Assembly (NCBI GenBank): GCA_965149945.1
Contig: CBCTTQ010000003.1
Span: 1-64,000, forward strand
Source of the DNA: JAHZFN01 sp965149945
GTDB taxonomy: Bacteria; Bacillota; Dehalobacteriia; UBA4068; UBA4997
DNA: 64,000 nt
Direction of reading: 5' to 3'
This document shows, piece by piece, positions 8,142 to 15,773 of the stretch (position 1 is its first letter; the number at the start of each line of letters is the position of its first letter). Under the pieces are notes generated by a model, which was given only the letters and a program-made list of their open reading frames with translations, was not told where the DNA came from and did not search any database. The translations under genes were made by a program, and so were the position numbers.

Positions 8142-10268
8142 ATGAAAGTTTTTAAACGAGACGGCAGCGCGGTAGACTACGACCGCAGCAAAATCAGAAT
8201 CGCTCTGCAAAAAGCCAATGCCGCCGTAGAAGAACAAGAACGCATTACCGATGAGGATATCGAAAACATTATTCTCTACATCGAAAGCAAAAACCGCAGC
8301 AGAATGCTGGTAGAAGATATCCAGGATATTGTGGAACAAAAATTAATGGAGTTAAACAAATATGTACTGGCCAAGGCTTACATCATCTACCGCTACAATC
8401 GCGCGTTGGTACGAAAAGCCAACACCACGGACGAATCCATCCTCAGTCTGATCCACAACAGCAACATCGACGTGATGGACGAAAACTCCAACAAAAACGC
8501 CACAGTGGCCTCTACCCAGCGGGACTTGATTGCCGGGGAAGTCAGCAAAGACCTGACACGCCGTCTGCTTTTGCCGGAACATATCTCCAAAGCCCACGAT
8601 GAAGGAGTCATCCATTTTCATGACGCGGACTATTTCATCCAGCCCATCTTTAATTGCTGCCTGATCAACATTCAGGACATGCTGGACAACGGCACCGTCA
8701 TGAACGGGCAATTGATTGAAAGTCCCAAAAGCTTTCAAGTCGCTTGTACCATCATGACACAAATCATCTCGGCGGTAGCCTCCAGCCAGTACGGCGGTCA
8801 GTCGGTAGATCTTTGTCATCTGGGGAAATACCTGCGCAAAAGCTATGATAAGTTCGTCAAAAATCTGACAGAAAAATTTGGGGATACCCTGTCCGAAGAA
8901 GCCATCATCGCCATCGCCAAAGATCGGCAACAGGATGAGTTGCGCTCCGGCGTTCAGACCATACAATATCAGATCAACACATTGATGACCACCAACGGCC
9001 AAAGTCCTTTCGTCACCCTCTTCCTCCATTTGGAAGAAAATGATGAGTACATTAAAGAAAACGCCATGATCATCGAAGAAATTTTGCGCCAACGTCTGCA
9101 AGGCATCAAAAACGAAAAAGGCGTCTATGTGACGCCTGCCTTCCCCAAATTGGTTTACGTATTGGACGAATGCAACTGTCTGAAAGGCGGCAAATACGAC
9201 TATTTGACCAAGCTAGCGGTAAAATGCTCCGCTAAACGGTTGTACCCCGACTACATCTCCGCCAAACAAATGCGCGCCAATTATGAAGGAAACGTCTTCT
9301 CACCCATGGGTTGCCGCTCTTTCCTGGCTCCGTGGCAAGACGAAAACGGCAACTATAAATTTGAAGGTCGATTCAACCAGGGTGTTGTAAGCATCAATCT
9401 GCCTCAGATCGGTATTATCGCGGCAGGCGACATGGACAAGTTCTGGAAATTGTTTGATGAACGCCTTCAATTATGCTATGAAGCGTTGATGTGCCGTCAT
9501 AACGCCTTGAAAAAAGTCACTTCCGACGTCAGCCCCATCCATTGGCAGTACGGCGCCATCGCCCGCTTGAACAAAGGAGAAAAAATCGAAAAATTCCTGT
9601 ACGGCGGTTATTCCTCTATCTCTTTGGGCTACATCGGTTTATATGAAGTCACCAAATTGATGACCGGCGAAAGCCAAACCACCCCCAAAGGCGAAGCCTT
9701 TGCCCGTCAGGTCATGCTCCATATGCGGAAAGCCGTCGACCGTTGGAAAGCAGAAACCAACATCGGCTTCGCGCTTTACGGAACTCCGGCGGAATCCCTG
9801 TGTTATCGCTTTGCCCGTATCGACAAAGAACGGTTCGGTACCATCAAGGATATTACTGACAAAGGTTATTATACGAATTCTTACCATGTGGATGTGAGGG
9901 AAAAAATCGACGCTTTCAAGAAATTCGAATTTGAAAGTCAGTTCCAGCCCATCTCTTCCGGCGGCGCCATCTCCTATGTGGAAATTCCCAACATGCGCCA
10001 CAATCTGGAAGCCATGGAAGAAGTGGTCAAATTCATCTATGAAAACATTCAGTACGCGGAATTTAACACAAAATCCGATTACTGTCACGTTTGCGGATTT
10101 GACGGAGAAATCATCATCAATGATGACAACGAATGGGAATGTCCCAACTGCGGCAACAAAGACCGCAACAAAATGAACGTTACTCGTCGTACGTGCGGTT
10201 ATCTAGGAGAAAATTTCTGGAATGTAGGCAAAACCAAAGAAATCAAAGCCCGCGTGCTTCATCTGTAA
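8142..10268 (+). CDS. nrdD: Anaerobic ribonucleoside-triphosphate reductase (class III)
   Basis: Glycyl-radical enzyme reducing ribonucleoside triphosphates to deoxyribonucleotides under anaerobic conditions. The order is an N-terminal ATP-cone (about residues 1-90, starting MKVFKRDGS), the barrel with catalytic cysteines, a C-terminal zinc ribbon (CHVCG ... CPNCG, about residues 648-670), and the glycyl-radical loop RRTCGYLGENFWN near residue 685. The 708-residue length is normal. The ATG at 8142 is chosen because GGGAGG lies eight bases upstream; an upstream TTG overlaps that site. Its activase NrdG follows 213 bp downstream with its own promoter. NrdR-box-like dyads upstream suggest control by the dNTP-sensing repressor NrdR, whose gene is not in the window. 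Confidence 0.97.
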   Translation: MKVFKRDGSAVDYDRSKIRIALQKANAAVEEQERITDEDIENIILYIESKNRSRMLVEDIQDIVEQKLMELNKYVLAKAYIIYRYNRALVRKANTTDESILSLIHNSNIDVMDENSNKNATVASTQRDLIAGEVSKDLTRRLLLPEHISKAHDEGVIHFHDADYFIQPIFNCCLINIQDMLDNGTVMNGQLIESPKSFQVACTIMTQIISAVASSQYGGQSVDLCHLGKYLRKSYDKFVKNLTEKFGDTLSEEAIIAIAKDRQQDELRSGVQTIQYQINTLMTTNGQSPFVTLFLHLEENDEYIKENAMIIEEILRQRLQGIKNEKGVYVTPAFPKLVYVLDECNCLKGGKYDYLTKLAVKCSAKRLYPDYISAKQMRANYEGNVFSPMGCRSFLAPWQDENGNYKFEGRFNQGVVSINLPQIGIIAAGDMDKFWKLFDERLQLCYEALMCRHNALKKVTSDVSPIHWQYGAIARLNKGEKIEKFLYGGYSSISLGYIGLYEVTKLMTGESQTTPKGEAFARQVMLHMRKAVDRWKAETNIGFALYGTPAESLCYRFARIDKERFGTIKDITDKGYYTNSYHVDVREKIDAFKKFEFESQFQPISSGGAISYVEIPNMRHNLEAMEEVVKFIYENIQYAEFNTKSDYCHVCGFDGEIIINDDNEWECPNCGNKDRNKMNVTRRTCGYLGENFWNVGKTKEIKARVLHL

Positions 10269-10287
10269 TATTTCCGAAGGACAAACC

Positions 10288-10335
10288 AAACGCCCTGTCC
10301 GCAAAGCGGCGCAGGGCGTTTCTTATCTCTTTTTT
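10288..10335 (+). terminator. Terminator after nrdD
   Basis: Stem AAACGCCCTG / CAGGGCGTTT (10288-10297 and 10312-10321), with a small inner hairpin, followed by a T-rich stretch. Confidence 0.85.
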
Positions 10336-10397
10336 CGCTGTTTCGGAAGCGTGCTGGTTCCGCCGTCTCAGACAGCGGAAACTCCCCTCGATTCGGG

Positions 10398-10426
10398 TGG
10401 CAGATCAAACAAAACTGTGTTATAAT
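10398..10426 (+). promoter_or_regulatory. Extended -10 promoter of nrdG-dut
   Basis: TGTTATAAT (TG at 10418-10419, TATAAT 10421-10426) is an extended -10 element. The -35 region (TGGCAG near 10398) is weak, as is common with extended -10 promoters. Confidence 0.6.
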
Positions 10427-10481
10427 GAAAATACGGGATTTCGACAAATGTCATAGAAATCCCCCAAGAGAGGTGTTACCG

Positions 10482-11000
10482 ATGCATTATGCAGATATCA
10501 AAACCCATGACATCGCCAACGGTCCAGGTGTACGCGTATCCCTGTTTGTCAGCGGCTGCCGACGCCACTGCCCCGGCTGTTTCAATGCCGAAGCATGGGA
10601 TTTCAACTACGGCGAAGAATTTACAACAGAAACGGAAAACGAGGTGCTCCGAGCATTGGAACCCCATTATATTCGAGGGCTTTCTCTGCTGGGCGGGGAA
10701 CCCTTTGAACGGGAAAACCAAAGAGCCCTGCTGCCTCTGCTGAAAAAAGTCCGCGCCCGTTTTCCCCAAAAAGATATCTGGTGCTATACCGGCAACTCCT
10801 TTGACAGGGAAATTTTACAGGAAATGGCGCCAAACTGGTCCGAAACCAGAGAATTCCTCTCTTATCTCGACGTATTGGTAGACGGTGATTTCATCGAAGC
10901 GGAAAAAAATCCCGATCTGCGTTTTCGCGGTTCCGGCAACCAGCGCATCATCAAGGTACAGGAATCACTGAAAGAAAAGAAAATCATTCTCTGGGAATAG
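10482..11000 (+). CDS. nrdG: Anaerobic ribonucleotide reductase activating protein
   Basis: Radical-SAM activase that installs the glycyl radical on NrdD. The cluster motif CRRHCPGC (CxxxCxxC) at about residues 27-34 binds the 4Fe-4S cluster, followed by the SAM-contacting GGEP segment (SLLGGEPFE). The 172-residue length is typical of NrdG. The ATG at 10482 follows GAGAGGTG; the longer upstream frame starts inside the promoter and is not used. It is probably cotranscribed with dut (31 bp apart) and the unknown gene at 11503, forming a deoxynucleotide-supply unit next to nrdD. Confidence 0.95.
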   Translation: MHYADIKTHDIANGPGVRVSLFVSGCRRHCPGCFNAEAWDFNYGEEFTTETENEVLRALEPHYIRGLSLLGGEPFERENQRALLPLLKKVRARFPQKDIWCYTGNSFDREILQEMAPNWSETREFLSYLDVLVDGDFIEAEKNPDLRFRGSGNQRIIKVQESLKEKKIILWE

Positions 11001-11031
11001 CGACGGTATCCCAGACAGACAAGGAGGATTT

Positions 11032-11472
11032 ATGCTTACGATCAATATCAAAAAATTAGACCCCAACGCCAAAGTACCCACCTTTGGTTCTCCTTTTGCC
11101 GCGGGCTTTGACTTATACGCCTGCAATTCCCATCCCATCATCATCCCGTCAGGGGAAACGGTCCTGATCCACACCGGTCTTGCCATGGAAATCCCTGTCG
11201 GTTACGGCGGTTTTGTTTATGCCCGCAGCGGTTTAGCAACAAAAAAAGGACTGGCTCCCGCCAACAAAGTAGGTGTCATTGACGCCGACTATCGAGGAGA
11301 AATTCTGGTGGCGCTTCATAATCAAAGCAAAATCGACCAAGAAATCGATGCCGGGGAACGCATCGCGCAAATGGTCATCGCGCCCTTTTTGAAAGTGGAT
11401 TTTCAGGAAGTAGACAGCTTGGACGAAACCGGACGCGGCAGCGGCGGATTTGGCTCCACCGGCAGGAAATAA
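11032..11472 (+). CDS. dut: dUTP diphosphatase
   Basis: Hydrolyses dUTP to dUMP and PPi, keeping uracil out of DNA and feeding thymidylate synthesis. Homotrimeric dUTPase motifs are all present in 146 residues: motif 1 AGFDLYA, motif 2 ARSGLATKKGL, motif 3 GVIDADYRGEI, motif 4 GERIAQMV, and motif 5 RGSGGFGSTG at the C-terminus, which closes over the substrate. AAGGAGGATTT precedes the ATG. It is placed between nrdG and an unknown gene with short spacers, consistent with one transcript for dNTP metabolism. Confidence 0.97.
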   Translation: MLTINIKKLDPNAKVPTFGSPFAAGFDLYACNSHPIIIPSGETVLIHTGLAMEIPVGYGGFVYARSGLATKKGLAPANKVGVIDADYRGEILVALHNQSKIDQEIDAGERIAQMVIAPFLKVDFQEVDSLDETGRGSGGFGSTGRK

Positions 11473-11502
11473 CCAACCCCGATCAAAATGAGGTGAATTA
11501 CC

Positions 11503-12150
11503 ATGACAGAAACACATTTGAATGAAAACGCGATGCCTGCCCCTTCTCTCCCCTCGAACATCCAAAAAGACAAGCAAACTTATCTGGACAATCTGCTCAA
11601 CACGTATGATAAAATCTTTGAAATGGAACACTTTGAGGAACATGAGCTGCATTTGGCAGCCACCGCCCATTACATGGAATCCGCCAAAAAGGGATTTTTG
11701 CGGGCAGAACGCCATGAACATGTTTTCCTCTTCGACCTGTCCGCTCTGGACGGAGACACCTTTTCCAGAATTCGGGATTGGGTACTGGAAACAGGTGTAG
11801 AAAAAATCAACCCTACCAAAGGCTACCTGTCCACCTTTTTGACCGCAGTTATTTTAACCGGCTCGGTAGCAGATGACGTCCGCCCCATGATTGCCGCTTA
11901 CAGCAAAGTGCTGAAGCTGAAACGGCAAAAAAAAGGTTATGTAAATCAGCGCATTTGTATTGTCGATTTTGCTGATCATGTTGTCCTCAGTAACAAAGAC
12001 GCCAAAGAACTGGGAGATTTTTTACAAAATTTTTTCACCTTCGCAGAAGAACAAAAAACGCAGCCGGCGCCATCAGAAGCACAGCCGGCGCCATCAGAAG
12101 CAACAGACATATCCACCGAAAAATCTACGGAGGAAAAATCGAATTCGTAA
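11503..12150 (+). CDS. Uncharacterised protein downstream of dut
   Basis: I cannot name this 215-residue protein. The ATG at 11503 follows ATGAGGTGAATTACC, giving a good site 30 bp after dut. An N-terminal disordered stretch leads into a likely globular domain (about residues 35-175) with the ordered blocks EHVFLFDLSALDGD, KGYLSTFLTAVILTGSV and ICIVDFADHVVLSNKDAKEL. The tail has a tandem QPAPSEA repeat from an exact 21-bp DNA duplication, then an acidic/serine-rich end. The final blocks recall a family of clostridial proteins of unknown function (possibly DUF8052), which is a memory-based impression. No membrane segment or catalytic motif is evident. No T-rich terminator follows. Confidence 0.7.
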   Translation: MTETHLNENAMPAPSLPSNIQKDKQTYLDNLLNTYDKIFEMEHFEEHELHLAATAHYMESAKKGFLRAERHEHVFLFDLSALDGDTFSRIRDWVLETGVEKINPTKGYLSTFLTAVILTGSVADDVRPMIAAYSKVLKLKRQKKGYVNQRICIVDFADHVVLSNKDAKELGDFLQNFFTFAEEQKTQPAPSEAQPAPSEATDISTEKSTEEKSNS

Positions 12151-12154
12151 AAAT

Positions 12155-12198
12155 CAGGGAAGGTACATCTTGACAAAATACCTTCCCTGTCTTATAAT
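12155..12198 (+). promoter_or_regulatory. Consensus sigma-A promoter with -35 inside an 11-bp inverted repeat
   Basis: TTGACA (12170-12175), exactly 17 bp, TATAAT (12193-12198): a perfect consensus promoter. The arms CAGGGAAGGTA (12155-12165) and TACCTTCCCTG (12179-12189) form a perfect 11-bp inverted repeat whose 13-base loop holds the -35. This could be an operator, or a hairpin ending the upstream dut transcript, although no T-run follows. The start point would be near 12205, just before the cobalamin aptamer. Confidence 0.88.
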
Positions 12199-12212
12199 AA
12201 AAAAGAACTGAA

Positions 12213-12373
12213 TACCGGTTTTGGTGCAGAAATTCTGTGAAAAGGGAATCAGGTGAGAATCCTGAACAATCCTGTTGCCGTGTGGAATAGTCAGTGTTTT
12301 CGGCAATTGCCAGCCATTGGGAAAATCCTGAGAAGGCAAACGCTGATGTCAAGTCCGAGTCGGAATACCTGCC
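12213..12373 (+). promoter_or_regulatory. Cobalamin (B12) riboswitch aptamer
   Basis: The core elements appear in order: GGTTTTGGTGC, then GGGAATCAGGTGAGAATCC, a TTGCCGTG segment in the place of GCAACTGT, GCCAGCCATTGGGA...GAAGGC, and finally GTCAAGTCC with the B12 box GGAATACCTGCC ending at 12373. This is the order and spacing of the cobalamin family. It would sense adenosyl- or another cobalamin and change folding of the downstream hairpins. Confidence 0.92.
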
Positions 12374-12467
12374 AAAACAGATCAGTTGTTAAGCAGCTGA
12401 TGGCTATGTCTCCACAGTGTATGGAGAGTGTAGAAAACCCTAACGGCGGTCTCGCGCCGTTCTTTGG

Positions 12468-12500
12468 CTCTTGCTTAATAACAGCAAGAGTTTTTCTTTT
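12468..12500 (+). terminator. Terminator of the cobalamin riboswitch RNA
   Basis: 8-bp stem CTCTTGCT / AGCAAGAG (12468-12475 and 12483-12490), 7-base loop, then TTTTTCTTTTG. Possibly the ligand-controlled expression platform. Confidence 0.9.
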
Positions 12501-12538
12501 GTCTCTTTCGTTCCTGGAAATATAATAAATACAAGCCG

Positions 12539-12571
12539 AAAAAAGCGTCCTCGACGAGGACGCTTTTTTCG
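12539..12571. terminator. Bidirectional terminator at the end of pnp
   Basis: Perfectly symmetrical hairpin centred on CGTCCTCGACGAGGACG with A/T tails on both sides. It ends the pnp operon on the minus strand and any read-through from the B12 RNA on the plus strand. Confidence 0.92.
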
Positions 12572-12577
12572 TATATT

Positions 12578-14701
12578 TTACAGGCATTCTTTGCGAGAAA
12601 GTTTGATCTTGCCGGAAACAGGATCGATACCGATCACTTTCACCGTAATGACGTCTCCTTCATTGCAAACATCCGTTACCTTATTAACACGATGATTTTC
12701 CAGCTGAGAAATGTGAACCATACCTTCTTTCCCCTTGCTGCCGAACACACCGGGAATGATTTCCACAAAAGCTCCGAAATCCATTACTTTCACGACTTTT
12801 CCGGTGTAAACTTTACCAACTTCCGGTTCCGCCACAATGGCTTTGATGATTTCCAGCGCCTTGTTGCCGCCTTCAACGTCTACGCTGGCAATAAACACTC
12901 TGCCGTCATCTTCAATATCAATTTGGGCGCCGGTTTCTTCCACAATCCTTTTGATAACTTTACCGCCGCTGCCGATGATTTCCCGAATTTTATCGGGATC
13001 CACAGTGTAATTCATAATCCTCGGCGCGTAAGGAGAAAGTTCTGTGCGAGGCTGATTGATGCATTCCAACATTTTGCCCAAGATAAAATGGCGACCTTCT
13101 TTGGCCTGTGCCAATGCTTTTTCTAAAATAGGACGATTGATGCCGGCGATTTTAATATCCATCTGAATCGCCGTCACTCCTTGCTCCGTACCTGCTACCT
13201 TAAAATCCATATCTCCCAGGAAATCTTCCATACCCTGAATATCGGTAAGGATCGTAAAATCCTCCCCGTCAGAAATCAGCCCCATGGCCACGCCGGATAC
13301 CGGCGCTTTGATGGGAACACCCGCCGCCATCAGAGACATCGTGCTGGCGCAAACACTGGCCATGGAAGTGGAGCCATTGGACTCAATGGCTTCTGATACC
13401 AAACGCAGGCAATAAGGGAATTCTTCTTCACAAGGAATCACCGGTTCCAAAGCGCGTTCCGCCAAGGCGCCGTGACCGATTTCCCGTCGACCGGGACCGC
13501 GCATGGGGCGAGTTTCCCCAACAGAGTAAGGAGGGAAATTATACTGATGCATATAGCGTTTGCTGGTTTCCGGCGAAACACCGTCCAACGTCTGCGCTTC
13601 GCCCAACATGCCCAAAGTGCAGACATTAAGCACCTGGGTTTGACCGCGGGTAAACAAAGCCGAGCCATGGGGACGTGCCAGCACATCCACTTCACAAGAA
13701 ATAGGACGCACTTCATTGAGAGCCCGGCCGTCAATACGCAGCTTATCTTTCGCGATCATGGTACGGAACACGGATTTTTCCAATTTATCGATAAAGTGAT
13801 CGATATTTTCCTGTTCTTCTTCGTATTCCTCTCCGGAGAATTCTTCTTTGATACCGGCTTTAACCGCGTCCAAATACTCTTCCCGTTCTTTTTTGGGAAT
13901 TTTTTCAATGGCGCATTTTTTGATTGCCGCAGACAGTTCTTCCTTATGAGCCAAAATTCTGGCTTCGATTTCACCGGTTACTTCTTCTTCTTCAAAAATT
14001 TCCTTTTCTTCCGCCAAACCCAACGCTTCAGCTTCCCGGCGAAATTCCAGAATAAAATCAACGATACGTTTAATCTCTTCATGAGCAAACATAATGGCGT
14101 CTAAAATCACTTCTTCGGAAATTTCGGCCGCGGCGGCTTCCACCATCATCACGGCGTCCTTGGTACCCGCCACCGTGATATGCATCACACTTTGAGATTT
14201 TTGTTCCATAGTGGGATTGATGACAAATTCACCGTCAACCATGCCCACAACCACACCGGCAATGGGTCCTGCCCAGGGCAGATGAGAGAGATGCAGGGCG
14301 GCGCTGGCGCCGATCATCGCCGTAATTTCCGGCGGACAGTCATGATCCACAGACAATACCGTAGTGACTACCTGCACATCTTTACGATAAGCTTTGGGGA
14401 ATAAAGGGCGGCAGGGTCGGTCAATCAACCGAGAATTCAAAATCGCTTTGTTGGATGCCTTCCCTTCCCGTTTAATAAAACCGCCGGGGATTTTACCGAC
14501 AGAATACAGTTTTTCTTCATAATCCACCGTCAGCGGGAAAAAATCGATGTCTCTTGCTTCTTTGGAACCGACGGCCGTTGCCAAAATAGCAGTATCATCA
14601 TAGCTGGTAAACACCGCGCCGCTGGCTTGTTTAGCCATTCTGCCGGTTTCCAGCGTCAACGTTCTGCCGCCGATTTCCAGGCTCTTTCTTAAAATCGTCA
14701 T
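12578..14701 (-). CDS. pnp: Polyribonucleotide nucleotidyltransferase (PNPase)
   Basis: Phosphorolytic 3'-5' exoribonuclease of mRNA turnover and the degradosome. The 707 residues show two RNase PH core domains (the second starting near DKLRIDGRALNEVRP), a KH domain (NYTVDPDKIREIIGSGGKVI) and a C-terminal S1 domain (GKVYTGKVVKVMDFGAFVEI). The active-site region with LTDIQGMEDFLGDMDFKVAGT is intact. The ATG at 14701 has GAGGAGG upstream. It is the last gene of the large rimP-to-pnp group, after rpsO and a nitroreductase remnant; the rpsO-pnp order is conserved in bacteria, where pnp is often autoregulated through its leader. Confidence 0.98.
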   Translation of the reverse strand: MTILRKSLEIGGRTLTLETGRMAKQASGAVFTSYDDTAILATAVGSKEARDIDFFPLTVDYEEKLYSVGKIPGGFIKREGKASNKAILNSRLIDRPCRPLFPKAYRKDVQVVTTVLSVDHDCPPEITAMIGASAALHLSHLPWAGPIAGVVVGMVDGEFVINPTMEQKSQSVMHITVAGTKDAVMMVEAAAAEISEEVILDAIMFAHEEIKRIVDFILEFRREAEALGLAEEKEIFEEEEVTGEIEARILAHKEELSAAIKKCAIEKIPKKEREEYLDAVKAGIKEEFSGEEYEEEQENIDHFIDKLEKSVFRTMIAKDKLRIDGRALNEVRPISCEVDVLARPHGSALFTRGQTQVLNVCTLGMLGEAQTLDGVSPETSKRYMHQYNFPPYSVGETRPMRGPGRREIGHGALAERALEPVIPCEEEFPYCLRLVSEAIESNGSTSMASVCASTMSLMAAGVPIKAPVSGVAMGLISDGEDFTILTDIQGMEDFLGDMDFKVAGTEQGVTAIQMDIKIAGINRPILEKALAQAKEGRHFILGKMLECINQPRTELSPYAPRIMNYTVDPDKIREIIGSGGKVIKRIVEETGAQIDIEDDGRVFIASVDVEGGNKALEIIKAIVAEPEVGKVYTGKVVKVMDFGAFVEIIPGVFGSKGKEGMVHISQLENHRVNKVTDVCNEGDVITVKVIGIDPVSGKIKLSRKECL

Positions 14702-14803
14702 GTTGCCTCCTCATTTTCTTTACGCTTATAACCCTTAAAGTTTCACAATAATATTCGACATCTCATCAAAATTTCCTGCTAAAATAGGCGTTTCTCACAA
14801 AAG

Positions 14804-14827
14804 AAAAAGACGCCTAAGCGCCTTTTT
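14804..14827. terminator. Terminator between nitroreductase remnant and pnp
   Basis: AAAAAGACGC / GCGCCTTTTT with one internal mismatch and A/T tails on both strands. It lies upstream of pnp, so pnp may need read-through or its own promoter. Confidence 0.6.
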
Positions 14828-14850
14828 CTCTGTTTGCTTGTTTTTGAAAA

Positions 14851-15156
14851 TTATTCTACCACTGTCACTCGTTCTTCATAAGATTTCTTTTTCTGTGCCG
14901 TAACCGAATCCATCGGTACACCCAAAGGGATAACGGTGCGTACGGTTTTGTTAGTCGGAATTTGCAGCAAAGCGGCAATCTCCTGCCGCAATTGAAGATT
15001 TTTCACCACCCAAAAAGAAGTGGTCTGCAAATTCAATCCGGAAGGCGCGTCCAAACCCGCCTGCAAAATCTGACGAATATCCGCATCGGGCAACGCCTTT
15101 TCCTGAAAGGGACCCCGATAACTATGTCTGTCTTTTACCGCTGCAAAAAAATCCAT
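14851..15156 (-). pseudogene. Internally deleted nitroreductase-family remnant
   Basis: The first ~60 residues match the FMN-dependent nitroreductase N-terminus: MDFFAAVKDRHSYRG, then LPDADIRQILQAGLDAPSGLNLQ, with the Arg/Ser FMN-phosphate contacts. The last ~35 residues match the family C-terminus (TVIPLGVPMDSVTAQKKK). The middle ~80-90 residues of the fold are missing, apparently by an in-frame deletion around LLQIPTNK, leaving 101 residues instead of 170-200. It cannot bind flavin as the normal dimer, so I call it a decayed gene although the frame is open. It is inserted between rpsO and pnp, which are normally adjacent. A GGAGGTATGACA site precedes the ATG. Confidence 0.7.
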
Positions 15157-15337
15157 TTGTCATACCTCCTCCTGCTTTGGCGCGAGCTTTTTCCACGCAG
15201 ATTTTCTTTATGGTTGAGAAACCGCCTCCGAACGGCGGAACAATGACAATTCGCCCTTTTTCGGATACAGATTTTCATTCGCTTCTTTTATCCCTCGCCT
15301 TTTAGAAAAAGCCAAAGGCAAAAACCGCGGCCGTCCG

Positions 15338-15372
15338 GAAAAAACAACCGCCGCCCGAACACACGGGCGGCG
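15338..15372 (-). terminator. Terminator of rpsO
   Basis: Strong stem CGCCGCCCG / CGGGCGGCG (15349-15357 and 15364-15372), followed on the minus strand by GTTGTTTTTT. Confidence 0.9.
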
Positions 15373-15382
15373 AATGAAACGG

Positions 15383-15652
15383 TTATCTTCTCAAACCCAA
15401 TTCTTTGACCAGCGTACGATACCGATCGAAATCCTGTTTTTTCACATAGTTCAATAAACGGCGACGCTGACCGACCAGTTTCAACAAACCGCGGTTGGAA
15501 TGATGATCTTTGGGGTGTTGTTTGGAATGCTCGGTCAAGTCCAAAATCCGTTGTGTCAGCAAGGCAATCTGCACTTCCGGAGAACCGGTGTCGCCCTCAT
15601 GGGTTTTAAAACGATCAATAATATCTGTCTTTACTTCTTTTGTCAATGGCAT
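15383..15652 (-). CDS. rpsO: 30S ribosomal protein S15
   Basis: Primary binder of the 16S rRNA central domain, needed for platform assembly of the small subunit. The signature GDTGSPEVQIALLTQRI and the HHSNRGLLKLVGQRRRLLNYV stretch are textbook S15. The ATG at 15652, preceded by GGAGGTTATAAAC, gives exactly the canonical 89 residues; a start five codons upstream is not supported. It has its own promoter (15737-15765) and terminator, so it can be expressed apart from ribF upstream. Confidence 0.98.
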   Translation of the reverse strand: MPLTKEVKTDIIDRFKTHEGDTGSPEVQIALLTQRILDLTEHSKQHPKDHHSNRGLLKLVGQRRRLLNYVKKQDFDRYRTLVKELGLRR

Positions 15653-15736
15653 GTTTATAACCTCCATAAAATTTTTCTTTCCGATAGCACAGGTATGGCC
15701 GGAGAACCAATATCCGAGCTATGGAGCACAAGGTTT

Positions 15737-15765
15737 ATTATACCTGATTTTCCGCCAAATAGCAA
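15737..15765 (-). promoter_or_regulatory. Promoter of rpsO
   Basis: Minus strand TTGCTA (15760-15765), 17 bp, TATAAT (15737-15742), in the gap between ribF and rpsO. It leaves a leader of about 80 bases, where S15 autoregulatory structures are often found. Confidence 0.8.
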
Positions 15766-15773
15766 GGCGTTTC

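Larger units (their letters stand above)
12205..12500 (+). ncRNA. Stand-alone cobalamin-riboswitch RNA, no downstream gene
   Basis: Predicted transcript of about 295 bases, from the consensus promoter to an intrinsic terminator. The 5' half is a cobalamin aptamer. After it come three hairpins: an 8-bp stem ATCAGTTG / CAGCTGAT with loop TTAAG (about 12379-12399), TCTCCA / TGGAGA (about 12409-12426), and ACGGCG / CGCCGT (12443-12448, 12455-12460). The terminator stem follows. The next gene, pnp, is on the opposite strand and ends at 12578, so nothing is expressed from this RNA in the usual way. A 41-codon frame from ATG 12400 exists but lacks a ribosome binding site and runs through the terminator. 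Known precedents for gene-less B12 riboswitches are Rli55/EutX (which titrate EutV) and AspocR in Listeria; no clear ANTAR site is visible here. Confidence 0.8.

Noticed and set aside
12374..12465. Possible ANTAR-binding double hairpin (EutX-like)
   Set aside because: The loops seen are TTAAG, a 7-base loop and GTCTCG; they do not show the paired hexaloops with the conserved A and G positions expected for ANTAR sites.
12253..12525. 90-codon plus-strand open frame across the B12 riboswitch
   Set aside because: It has no ribosome binding site, runs through the aptamer and the terminator, and resembles no protein; the RNA features explain the sequence better.
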